Positions 8,170 to 16,240 of a DNA stretch of 25,058 nucleotides are shown here, one piece after another. The stretch comes from JADJNW01 sp964596135 (lineage in GTDB: Bacteria; Bacteroidota; Bacteroidia; Chitinophagales; Saprospiraceae). The position numbers and the translations under genes were made by a program. The first letter of the stretch is position 1. Every line of letters begins with the position of its first letter. The notes under the pieces were generated by a model, which had not been told where the DNA came from, searched no databases, and worked only from the letters and a program-made list of their open reading frames with translations. The DNA is taken from the NCBI GenBank assembly GCA_964596135.1, contig CAZQTF010000027.1, positions 1 to 25,058 of the forward strand. Direction: 5' to 3'.

Positions 8170-8700
8170 ATGGCTAAGGAAAATAAAGAAGTGCTTTACG
8201 GTTTGTACGATGATGAGGAAATTCTCCTCCAAGCCGTTCACAAAGCTCAGGACGAGCACCTGGACATCATGGATGTATTCACGCCTTTTCCAGTGCATGG
8301 TTTGGATCATGCGATGCATTTGTCCGAAAGCCGTTTGCATATCTCCGGATTTGTATTTGGAGCTATTGGTACGCTCACAGCATTTCTGTTTATGACCTGG
8401 GTTTTCACCCGCGATTGGCCCATTATTTTCGGAGGCAAACCGTATTTCTCGGCGCCGGCTTTCATTCCGATCACTTTTGAACTAACAGTGTTGTTTTCCG
8501 CCATTGGAATGGTGGTGACTTTTTATACCATATGCGGAATGGGGCCGGGGGTAGCAAACCCAACGCTGGACGATCGCATCACGGATGATAAATTTTGTAT
8601 TGCTTTTGATGCAACAGGGGCGAGCACTGATTTTACCGACAAAATCAAGGCGTTTTTCTCGGCTACTGGTGCATCGGAAGTGAATGTCAAAAACATTTAA
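8170..8700 (+). CDS. actD: Alternative complex III subunit D (DUF3341)
   Basis: ActD is a small membrane subunit of alternative complex III, family DUF3341. The 176 residues comprise a soluble N-terminal domain that opens with LYGLYDDEEILLQAVHKA, a FPVHGLDHAM segment (40-49), and two membrane helices at about 58-80 and 97-120. The C-terminal tail of about 55 residues is hydrophilic and contains DDRITDDKF, as usual. No cofactor motif is present. Its role is structural as far as known. Length is normal for the family. Confidence 0.92.
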   Translation: MAKENKEVLYGLYDDEEILLQAVHKAQDEHLDIMDVFTPFPVHGLDHAMHLSESRLHISGFVFGAIGTLTAFLFMTWVFTRDWPIIFGGKPYFSAPAFIPITFELTVLFSAIGMVVTFYTICGMGPGVANPTLDDRITDDKFCIAFDATGASTDFTDKIKAFFSATGASEVNVKNI

Positions 8701-8736
8701 CATTGACTGGCTAACGCTATTTTCAAATAAAGCGCA

Positions 8737-9654
8737 ATGAAACAATTTAAATTAATTTTGCTGATAGCTGTTTCGGTCTTGATTCTGTATTCTTGCAGCC
8801 CGGCAGGCGGTGACAAGACCGGACACGAGTACATGCCCGACATGGCGCATTCCATTGCTTACGAAAGCAATGTTTATACTTATTATTATCTCCACACCTG
8901 GGATAGTGCAAGCGTATTCAAACTCAAGGAGTTGTCAAATCCGCACTTGCCGGTAAAAGGAACGATTCCGCGTGGCTACGCTGCTTATTCAAACGCGGAT
9001 GCAACGCAATTCGACGCCATTCACAGCATGTTGAGAGGTGGAAACAGCCTGCACTCGATCGCCGTGCCATTGAATGGTCATGTGCCTTATCACTACGCTG
9101 ATACGGAAGAAGAGCGCACCCGCGCCAGCCAGGAAATTGTAAATAATCCTTTCCCGATTACTGCTGCCGGCTTGGAAAAAGGAAAGGAACTTTATGATAT
9201 ACACTGTGGTATTTGCCACGGCGAAAAAGGCGATGGCGTAGGCTATCTGGTGAGCGAAGAAAATGTAAATGCAAAATACCCGGCGCAACCGGCTAATTTC
9301 CTGCAGGATACCTTCTATAACTCAACGAATGGGCGCTTTTATCATGCTATCATGTATGGCAAAAACGTGATGGGGGGGTATGCAGATAAACTCGACTTCG
9401 AAGAACGCTGGCATGTGATTCATTACATTCGCTCCTTGCAGGCTAAAGAGAAAAAACTGGTGTATAACGCTGATGCCAACACGTTTAATCCCTCTTTTGG
9501 GATGCCGGAAAAACAGTTCAAGGCAATTGCGGCCAATCGTCAAACTGACCTGACGCCGGCGCCGGGTGCAGCTGCTCAGCAAGTGCAACAACCTCCGGTT
9601 CAGGAAAATAATGGCGTTAACCACAGCGGTGGCAATGGATCTCACGATGATTAA
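8737..9654 (+). CDS. actE: Alternative complex III subunit E, monoheme cytochrome c lipoprotein
   Basis: ActE is the monoheme cytochrome of the complex, in the periplasm and close to the outgoing electron acceptor. The 305 residues begin with a lipoprotein signal ending LILYSC, so Cys20 is the likely lipidated residue. The heme site is CGICH at Cys157-His161, within a normal class I cytochrome c fold (GKELYDIHCGICHGEKGDG). Met212 in NVMGGYADKL is the probable axial ligand. Residues 30-140 form the extra N-terminal region common to ActE. The last 40 residues are low-complexity (Pro, Gln, Asn, Gly) and end in NHSGGNGSHDD. Confidence 0.93.
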   Translation: MKQFKLILLIAVSVLILYSCSPAGGDKTGHEYMPDMAHSIAYESNVYTYYYLHTWDSASVFKLKELSNPHLPVKGTIPRGYAAYSNADATQFDAIHSMLRGGNSLHSIAVPLNGHVPYHYADTEEERTRASQEIVNNPFPITAAGLEKGKELYDIHCGICHGEKGDGVGYLVSEENVNAKYPAQPANFLQDTFYNSTNGRFYHAIMYGKNVMGGYADKLDFEERWHVIHYIRSLQAKEKKLVYNADANTFNPSFGMPEKQFKAIAANRQTDLTPAPGAAAQQVQQPPVQENNGVNHSGGNGSHDD

Positions 9655-9714
9655 TAATAGTTGAGTTGATACAGATATATCCTTTGTAAAGAACTTTCAA
9701 ACGGAAGACATACA

Positions 9715-10995
9715 ATGAACCAATTCAAATTTGAGTCAAGTTATAAAGCGGTGCTCTACGGAATGATGGGCTTGGGGGTATTATGCCTGCTCATTACTTT
9801 CCTCACCGATGATGCGCTGCATACTCGCTTTTGGTCTAATTACCTGCACAATTCGGTGTTTTTCACCGGCATTGGCTTTATTTCGTTGTTTATTTTGTCT
9901 GCGTTCATTACATCCTGGGCAGGCTGGTACACAGTGATGAAGCGGATATGGGAGGCTTTCTCGCTGTTCCTGATTCCGGGGCTTATCCTGATGCTGATTC
10001 TCATCATTGGATTGTGGGGACATTTCCACCACTTGTATCACTGGGCGGATGCTGAAGCCGTGGCGACTGACAAAGTATTGCTGCACAAGTCTTCCTTCCT
10101 CAATAAAGGCTGGTACACTTTGGGTACGCTGATTATCGTGGGCGCCTGGATTTTTTTCGCATGGAAGCTGCGCCAACTCTCAGTGGACGAAGATGTTAAC
10201 GGCACGCCGGAATTCAGGCATCACCACAAAATGCGGATATGGGCGGCTGCATTTCTGCCGTTGGGCGGTTTTACCAGTGCGGCTATGATCTGGCAATGGG
10301 TCATGTCTGTGGATGCACACTGGTACAGTACACTGTATGCCTGGTATGCGGCAGCAAGCTGGTTTGTGGCGGCTATGGCATTGACGGTATTGGTGTTGGC
10401 GTTCCTGAAATTCAGAGGGTATTATGATAACGTAACCGAAGAACATTTACATGATATTGGTAAATATGTTTTTGCGATCAGTATTTTCTGGACCTACCTG
10501 TGGTTCTCCCAGTACATGCTCATTTGGTATGGCAACGTCGGTGAAGAAACGGTTTATTTCCAGACTCGGCAACGCGAATATCCGGCATTGTTTTATGGCA
10601 ACTTGTTATTAAATTTCGTCGCACCGTTTTTTATTCTGATGCGGAATGACACCAAACGTAAATACGGTACAATGGTGTTTGTTTCGATTATTGTTTTTAT
10701 CGGGCACTGGATTGATTATTTCCTGATGATCAAACCAGGGGTATTGCACACGGCGCACGAAGCGATGACGCATCACAGCGGTGAGCATGGCGAAGAGGCA
10801 GCCCACCACGCAGCAACATTTTTGATGGGATTCCATTTTCCTGGTTTGCTGGAGATTGGTACGATGTTAGGCTTCCTCGGTTTGTTTGTATTCTTTGTGT
10901 TTTCGCGGCTGGAAAAAGCAGCTTTGGAGCCTAAGAAAGATCCGTACTACGAAGAAAGTTTGCACCACGAAGCGTCTGCCGTTAAGCCCGATTAG
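9715..10995 (+). CDS. actF: Alternative complex III subunit F, second NrfD-like membrane protein
   Basis: ActF is the second multi-helix NrfD-type subunit, homologous in fold to ActC. Its 426 residues give about ten predicted helices. Recognisable segments are GLWGHFHHLYHWAD, AAMIWQWVMSVDAHWYSTLYAWY and ISIFWTYLWFSQYMLIWYGN, all usual for ActF. A histidine-rich loop lies at about 345-370 (TAHEAMTHHSGEHGEEAAHH), before the last helix. It is the last act gene. A 130-nt gap with its own operator and promoter separates it from coxB, and no terminator is visible, so read-through is also possible. Confidence 0.93.
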   Translation: MNQFKFESSYKAVLYGMMGLGVLCLLITFLTDDALHTRFWSNYLHNSVFFTGIGFISLFILSAFITSWAGWYTVMKRIWEAFSLFLIPGLILMLILIIGLWGHFHHLYHWADAEAVATDKVLLHKSSFLNKGWYTLGTLIIVGAWIFFAWKLRQLSVDEDVNGTPEFRHHHKMRIWAAAFLPLGGFTSAAMIWQWVMSVDAHWYSTLYAWYAAASWFVAAMALTVLVLAFLKFRGYYDNVTEEHLHDIGKYVFAISIFWTYLWFSQYMLIWYGNVGEETVYFQTRQREYPALFYGNLLLNFVAPFFILMRNDTKRKYGTMVFVSIIVFIGHWIDYFLMIKPGVLHTAHEAMTHHSGEHGEEAAHHAATFLMGFHFPGLLEIGTMLGFLGLFVFFVFSRLEKAALEPKKDPYYEESLHHEASAVKPD

Positions 10996-11014
10996 CAATA
11001 ATTTGCCTGAATTG

Positions 11015-11031
11015 TTTAGAATAATTCTAAA
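11015..11031. promoter_or_regulatory. Dyad operator TTTAGA-N5-TCTAAA upstream of coxB
   Basis: TTTAGA (11015-11020) and TCTAAA (11026-11031) are inverted with a 5-nt spacer, identical to the pair upstream of actA. With flanking bases the site forms a 19-nt palindrome, GTTTAGAATAATTCTAAAC (11014-11032). It resembles a Fur/PerR-type box in shape, but assignment to that family would be a guess, because the actA copy differs in the spacer. Confidence 0.72.
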
Positions 11032-11053
11032 CAAGGAGTTTTGGTAAGCAATT

Positions 11054-11086
11054 TTTGGATGCTGTGGTTGTATAAATGTAAATTTG
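11054..11086 (+). promoter_or_regulatory. Bacteroidota-type promoter of coxB
   Basis: TTTG at 11054-11057, then 21 nt, then TAAATTTG at 11079-11086, an exact TAnnTTTG match. Transcription should begin near 11092, some 33 nt before the coxB ATG. Distances to the upstream dyad equal those at actA. Confidence 0.7.
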
Positions 11087-11125
11087 GAAAAGGTTTTTGA
11101 ATTCAACTTTATAATTGAATAAATA

Positions 11126-12622
11126 ATGAATTTCTTACTCGCAGTCTTGTGTTTGTTGCTCATCGCGGTGATCATCGTCCAGATTGGTCGCGTTACGGAG
11201 CTCGCCACTAAAATCCGGGGCGAAGAAGAGATGCAGTTGGTCATCAACAGGCGTCAGGCGAATCTTTCGCTGATTTTTATGATTCTTTTTCTTGTAGGAT
11301 GCGTTGTATCGGCATATATGTACAAGGACTGGATGCTGGGGTATGGTCCACATAAAGCGGCATCTGCGCATGGCGACAGCCTCGACCGGATGTTCAATAT
11401 CACACTTTTCTTCACAGGGATTGTGTTTGTTGTTACTCAAATCTTATTGTTTTATTTTGCCTGGAAGTATAGAGGAGAAAAGGATAGAAAGGCAATTTAC
11501 ATGCCGCATGACAATCGCCTTGAGATCATTTGGACAGCTGTACCGGCGGTTGTGATGGCTTTCCTCGTCATCAATGGTTTGGATACCTGGAATGAAGTAA
11601 TGGCAGATGTTGACCCGAATGAAGAGTATATTGAGATCGAAGCAACCGGGTATCAGTTTGCCTGGGCAATTCGCTATCCCGGTCCGGATGGTAAGCTCGG
11701 CACTAAGAATTACAAACTGATCACGGGTTTGAACCCCCTCGGTCAGGATTGGACAGACGAAAAGAACGTGGATGACATTCACGCTGACAAAATCGTTTTA
11801 CCAGTCAACAAAAAAGTACGTGTGCGCATTACTTCGCGAGACGTGCTGCACAATTTCTTCCTGCCGCACTTCCGTTTAAAAATGGACGCAGTGCCTGGAA
11901 TGCCCACCCATTTTGTGTTTACCCCAACCAAGACTACGGCTGAATACCGTGAGGAACTGAGCAAGTACCCGGCTTACCAAAAGCCTGCTGATCCTGCAGA
12001 TCCGACTGGTCCGAAGTTATGGGAAGTATTCAATTACGAATTGGCTTGTGCAGAATTGTGCGGCAATGGTCACTTCAGCATGCGCCGAATTGTAGAAATT
12101 GTCTCTGAAGATGAATATAAAGCCTGGCTGGGGCAGCAGCAATCTTACTATCTGTCGAATGTGCGTTTTTCAGAAGAAGACCCCAACAAGGACAAATTGT
12201 TTGATGCAGAAATCAAAGCGCGCAAGCAGGAATTCACCGATGCATTGGAAAAGGCGCTTGCTTCGGACAGCATCAGAACGGTCAAATTCAATTACGTGAA
12301 TTTTGAGACGGGTTCTGCCAATCTGACACCGCTTTCCAAATATGAATTGGACAACCTGGTAGAGGCATTAAATAAGTATCCGAATATGACGATCGAGATT
12401 GCCGGTCATACCGACAATACAGGCGATGCTGCTGAAAATCAGATTCTTTCAGAGAACCGGGCAAAAGCGGTTTTCGATTACATTACAGGAAAAGGCATTG
12501 ACGCTAATCGGTTGAGAGCGGTAGGTTTTGGACAAACCCGCCCGATAGACACGAATGATACAGACGAGGGCAGAGCGAATAATCGCAGAACTGAATTTTA
12601 TATTCTCAGCGGGTCCATATAA
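11126..12622 (+). CDS. coxB: Cytochrome c oxidase subunit II fused to a C-terminal OmpA-like domain
   Basis: CoxB accepts electrons from cytochrome c at its CuA centre and passes them to subunit I. The 498 residues include four hydrophobic helices (about 2-20, 47-66, 92-113, 134-153); the two extra N-terminal ones also occur in other Bacteroidota. The CuA domain has all ligands: His242, Cys308, Glu310, Cys312, His316 and Met319. The usual protein would end near 340. Here a charged linker (340-385) leads into an OmpA C-terminal domain (about 386-495) with NFETGSANLTP, IAGHTDNTG, LSENRAKAV and RANNRRTEF. Asp430 and Arg445 match the pair that binds diaminopimelate in Acinetobacter OmpA, with the same 15-residue spacing. 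Both extra domains lie in the periplasm, so wall anchoring is topologically possible. The reading frame is unbroken. Confidence 0.94.
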   Translation: MNFLLAVLCLLLIAVIIVQIGRVTELATKIRGEEEMQLVINRRQANLSLIFMILFLVGCVVSAYMYKDWMLGYGPHKAASAHGDSLDRMFNITLFFTGIVFVVTQILLFYFAWKYRGEKDRKAIYMPHDNRLEIIWTAVPAVVMAFLVINGLDTWNEVMADVDPNEEYIEIEATGYQFAWAIRYPGPDGKLGTKNYKLITGLNPLGQDWTDEKNVDDIHADKIVLPVNKKVRVRITSRDVLHNFFLPHFRLKMDAVPGMPTHFVFTPTKTTAEYREELSKYPAYQKPADPADPTGPKLWEVFNYELACAELCGNGHFSMRRIVEIVSEDEYKAWLGQQQSYYLSNVRFSEEDPNKDKLFDAEIKARKQEFTDALEKALASDSIRTVKFNYVNFETGSANLTPLSKYELDNLVEALNKYPNMTIEIAGHTDNTGDAAENQILSENRAKAVFDYITGKGIDANRLRAVGFGQTRPIDTNDTDEGRANNRRTEFYILSGSI

Positions 12623-12711
12623 ACTTTCGCGGTTACTTTTTGTTAGAAGAATGATAAAAGCTATATTGCAAAAAAAATCTTAGTGAACTAATATAAAAAA
12701 TTCCTCTGGCG

Positions 12712-14568
12712 ATGGCTAATGATGTAATGACAAAAACAGTACAAACGGAAGAGGCACTGATACAAGAACTGGGATATGATGATCATTTTCATGAGCATCA
12801 CCACGGCGATAAATATCAGTCCAATTTCATCACAACTTATATTTTCAGCCAAGATCACAAAATTATTGCCAAGCAGTTCCTCATTACGGGTATGTTCTGG
12901 GCTTTAATAGGTGCGGCGATGTCGGTTATTTTCCGTCTGCAGTTGGGTTTTCCAGAGGAGAGTCTGGCATGGCTGAAGCCGTTGCTTGGCAAATGGATCG
13001 TGATCAACGATGCCGGTATCGGTACGCTTTCACAGGATTTTTATTACGCATTGGTAACGATGCACGGCACGATCATTGTGTTCTTTGTACTTACCGCTGG
13101 TTTGAGTGGTACCTTTAGCAACCTGCTTATTCCGCTGCAGGTAGGTGCCAGAGATATGGCATCCCCGCTGCTCAATATGTTTTCCTATTGGTTTTTCTTT
13201 CTGGCTGGCGTGATCATGTTTGCGTCTTTGTTTGTAAGCACGGGACCATTCGCTGGCGGCTGGACGGCATATCCGCCGTTGAGTGCTCTGCCGCAGGCGA
13301 GTTCTGGTTCTGGAGCAGGTATGACGCTCTGGCTGGTGAGTCTCACTTTTTTTGTGGTTTCCGTACTACTTGGGGGTATCAACTATATCACGACTGTGCT
13401 CAATCTCCGCACCAAGGGCATGAGCATGTGGCGATTACCACTTACAATCTGGGCATTCTTTATTACTGCCATCATTGGTCTGTTGTCATTCCCGGTTTTG
13501 GTATCTGGTTTTCTGTTGCTGATGTTCGACCGAAGTCTGGGTACCAGTTTCTATCTGAATGAAATTTTCACTGGCGGTCAGGCGCTGGATTATGCAGGTG
13601 GTAGCCCGATTTTGTATCAGCACCTATTCTGGTTCCTCGGGCACCCAGAGGTTTACATTATTATTCTTCCGGCAATGGGAATTGTCTCGGAAGTCCTTTC
13701 GGTACATTCACGCAAGCCTATTTTCGGCTATAAAGCGATGGTCTATTCCATTCTGGCGATTGCTTTTCTGTCGTTTATCGTATGGGCACACCACATGTTC
13801 ATGTCGGGCGTGAATCCATTTATTTCGAATTTCTTTGTAATCTTCACGTTGATTATCGCTGTTCCGTCGGCGGTAAAAGTGTTCAACTGGATTGCGACCC
13901 TATACGGTGGTAATATTCGCTTCAATTCGGCGAGTTTGTTTGGTATTGGTTTCGTATCTTTATTTATTTCCGGAGGTCTGACTGGTATTTTCCTCGGAAA
14001 CTCCGCTATTGACATCCAAATGCACGATACGTACTTCGTTGTGGCACACTTCCATATTGTGATGGGCGTTGCTGCTTTCTTTGGTATGTTCGCGGGTATC
14101 TACCACTGGTTCCCTAAAATGTATGGTCGCTTCATGAATGAAACAATGGGGAAAATACATTTTTGGGGCACGCTCATCGGCGCTTATGCTATTTTCTGGC
14201 CCATGCACTATTTGGGTATGGCTGGAGTACCGCGACGCTACTACAGCTTTGGTACGTTCGATTCCTTCAAGCATTTTGATACGATGAATAAGTTTATCAC
14301 GATTGCAGCAATTATCGTATTTGCGATGCAACTCATTTTTGTGATCAACTTTTTCTACAGTATTTGGAAAGGTAGAAAACTGACGGTTCGCAACCCTTGG
14401 GGTGCTACAACGCTGGAATGGACGACACCAATCGCAGTTGGACACGGCAACTGGGAAGGCAAGATCCCAACCGTACAGCGCTGGCCCTACGACTACAGCA
14501 AAAACGGACAAGATTTCATCTCTCAAATTCAGCCGCTCGGCGAAGATGAGAAAGAAGATGCGCACTAA
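12712..14568 (+). CDS. coxA: Cytochrome c oxidase subunit I (aa3-type)
   Basis: CoxA is the catalytic subunit that reduces oxygen to water and pumps protons. Its 618 residues carry every key ligand: His118 (low-spin heme, MHGTIIVFF), His311 with Glu313 and Tyr315 in GHPEVY (CuB, D-channel glutamate and cross-linked tyrosine of A-type oxidases), His360-His361 (CuB), and His446 and His448 in HDTYFVVAHFH (heme a3 and heme a). The GHPEV glutamate places it in family A1. The cytoplasmic N-terminus is unusually rich in histidine (DDHFHEHHHGD, residues 23-33). It follows coxB after 89 nt. Confidence 0.97.
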   Translation: MANDVMTKTVQTEEALIQELGYDDHFHEHHHGDKYQSNFITTYIFSQDHKIIAKQFLITGMFWALIGAAMSVIFRLQLGFPEESLAWLKPLLGKWIVINDAGIGTLSQDFYYALVTMHGTIIVFFVLTAGLSGTFSNLLIPLQVGARDMASPLLNMFSYWFFFLAGVIMFASLFVSTGPFAGGWTAYPPLSALPQASSGSGAGMTLWLVSLTFFVVSVLLGGINYITTVLNLRTKGMSMWRLPLTIWAFFITAIIGLLSFPVLVSGFLLLMFDRSLGTSFYLNEIFTGGQALDYAGGSPILYQHLFWFLGHPEVYIIILPAMGIVSEVLSVHSRKPIFGYKAMVYSILAIAFLSFIVWAHHMFMSGVNPFISNFFVIFTLIIAVPSAVKVFNWIATLYGGNIRFNSASLFGIGFVSLFISGGLTGIFLGNSAIDIQMHDTYFVVAHFHIVMGVAAFFGMFAGIYHWFPKMYGRFMNETMGKIHFWGTLIGAYAIFWPMHYLGMAGVPRRYYSFGTFDSFKHFDTMNKFITIAAIIVFAMQLIFVINFFYSIWKGRKLTVRNPWGATTLEWTTPIAVGHGNWEGKIPTVQRWPYDYSKNGQDFISQIQPLGEDEKEDAH

Positions 14569-14660
14569 GGTTAAGGTTTTTGTTGCTGGTTTACGATCCT
14601 AAAGGGTTCAAAAGCTAGCAAAAGCAAGCATGGTTGATAAAATAAATCAAGAAATAAAAC

Positions 14661-14690
14661 AGGGAGGTAATTCAAAAAAATTGCCTCCCT
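14661..14690 (+). terminator. Hairpin between coxA and ctaB
   Basis: AGGGAGGTAATT (14661-14672) pairs with AATTGCCTCCCT (14679-14690): 12 pairs with one G-T wobble and a 6-nt A-rich loop. The T tract after it is weak, and the ctaB start lies only 18 nt downstream. It may be a partial terminator or an mRNA-processing or stability hairpin. Confidence 0.6.
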
Positions 14691-14708
14691 TCAATTAGTA
14701 AAAAACAG

Positions 14709-15629
14709 GTGTCGGTAAGAGCGGTAAACGAGCAGAAATATTCGGAAAACAACGGGAAAACGTTGAGCTTGTTCGGTCAAAAATGGCTGGATTACAAGTT
14801 GTTGGTAAAGTTCAGGTTGTCGGCTACAGTCGTCTTTTCTTCGATCATGGCATATTTGATTGCCAGCAGTAGTATGATCAATTGGACGGCGGTCGGCGTG
14901 CTGGCGCTTGGCGGATTCTTGGTGACAGGAGCAGCGAATGCGTTAAATCAGGTGTTAGAAAAAGATTTTGATAAACTGATGAAACGTACTGCCAATCGTC
15001 CCCTGGCTGCCGGACGGATGAGTGTTTCAGAAGCAGTTTTGGCGGCTGGTTTTATGAGTGTGGTTGGTATTACGCTGCTGGCGCTCTTCAATGTTTGGGC
15101 TGCATTTTTCGGTACTATGGCTTTGGTGAGTTATGCTTTTCTTTACACGCCGATGAAGCGTATTTCGCCTATAGCAGTCGTCATCGGCGCGGTTCCGGGG
15201 GCATTGCCAACCCTGATCGGTTGTGTAGCAGCGCAGGGAGAATTGACATTATTGGGGCTTTCGCTTTTTGCAATTCAGTTTTTCTGGCAGTTTCCACATT
15301 TCTGGTCTATTGGTTGGCTTGGCTACGAAGATTATAGAAATGCGGGTTATCGCCTTTTGCCAACAAGAGATGGGCAATTGGATAACAATACCGGAATGCA
15401 ATCTTTTTTGTATGCGCTTTTTCTGCTGCCGATTGGCTTGCTGCCCTATTTCTTAGGGGCAAGTGGCATTATTTCAGCCGGTTTGGTATTTTTATTGAGC
15501 GTAATATATGCCGGGTTAGGGTGGAATTTTTACAGACAGAACGACCGCAAAGCAGCTTTACAATTGATGTTTTATTCTTTTTTGTATAATCCATTGACAT
15601 TGATTGTGTTGTTCTTGGATAAAATGTAA
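14709..15629 (+). CDS. ctaB: Protoheme IX farnesyltransferase (heme O synthase)
   Basis: CtaB attaches farnesyl to protoheme, making heme O, the precursor of the heme A needed by CoxA. It is a UbiA-family membrane protein of 306 residues with about eight to nine helices. The prenyl-diphosphate and metal site is NALNQVLEKDFDKLMKRT (Asn77-Thr94) followed by ANRPL. The second loop is DYRNAGYRLLPTRDG. The start is GTG 14709. No ATG lies upstream in frame before a stop at 14655, and the next Met (residue 47) would remove the first helix. Neither ctaA nor surf1 is next to it. It overlaps no gene and ends 6 nt before the next. Confidence 0.95.
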   Translation: MSVRAVNEQKYSENNGKTLSLFGQKWLDYKLLVKFRLSATVVFSSIMAYLIASSSMINWTAVGVLALGGFLVTGAANALNQVLEKDFDKLMKRTANRPLAAGRMSVSEAVLAAGFMSVVGITLLALFNVWAAFFGTMALVSYAFLYTPMKRISPIAVVIGAVPGALPTLIGCVAAQGELTLLGLSLFAIQFFWQFPHFWSIGWLGYEDYRNAGYRLLPTRDGQLDNNTGMQSFLYALFLLPIGLLPYFLGASGIISAGLVFLLSVIYAGLGWNFYRQNDRKAALQLMFYSFLYNPLTLIVLFLDKM

Positions 15630-15635
15630 TAAAAA

Positions 15636-16214
15636 ATGAATACAACGGTGACGAGTGAATATAGAAGCAGCAGAATACATCCCAAAAAATTTGCTCTGTG
15701 GGTGGCGTGTGCAAGCATCACGATGATGTTCACGGCATTTACAAGTGCCTACATAGTGCGTCAGGCACAGGGCAACTGGCTGGAGTTTGAGTTGCCTGTT
15801 ATTTTCACCATCAACACGGCGGTTATTCTGCTCAGCAGTTTGACTTTGCACAGTTCCTATTTTAGTTTTAAGCGAGGTAAAGAAAAGTTGTACAAAGGTT
15901 TGTTGGTGGTTACTTTTATTTTGGGGATAGCTTTTTTAGTTTTGCAGTATCAGGGATGGTTGGCGATGCGCACGGTCGGTATTGAACTGACGACCAACCC
16001 TTCAGGTTCTTTTATTTACGTTATTTCTGGTATTCATGCCGCACATGTTTTGGGGGGAATTGCAGCATTGGCTATCGCATTGATACACGCTTTTGCACTC
16101 AGGTATCAAGTGACACCAACGCGACAGTTGCGTTTTGAGTTGACATTGACTTACTGGCATTTTGTTGACTTTTTGTGGATTTACTTATTGCTTTTTTTTA
16201 TTTCACAATCCTGA
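15636..16214 (+). CDS. coxC: Cytochrome c oxidase subunit III family protein (short copy)
   Basis: A five-helix, 192-residue member of the heme-copper oxidase subunit III family. Recognisable parts are FTSAYIVRQAQGNW near the first helix, GIHAAHVLGGIAAL and the C-terminal TYWHFVDFLWIYLLLFF. In Bacteroidota oxidase operons two subunit III genes commonly stand side by side. This is the shorter, with no insert between helices. Subunit III stabilises the catalytic subunit and its proton uptake path. It starts 6 nt after ctaB, so the two are surely co-transcribed. Confidence 0.9.
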   Translation: MNTTVTSEYRSSRIHPKKFALWVACASITMMFTAFTSAYIVRQAQGNWLEFELPVIFTINTAVILLSSLTLHSSYFSFKRGKEKLYKGLLVVTFILGIAFLVLQYQGWLAMRTVGIELTTNPSGSFIYVISGIHAAHVLGGIAALAIALIHAFALRYQVTPTRQLRFELTLTYWHFVDFLWIYLLLFFISQS

Positions 16215-16240
16215 TTCGAAAAACAAACAAACTTTAAATA

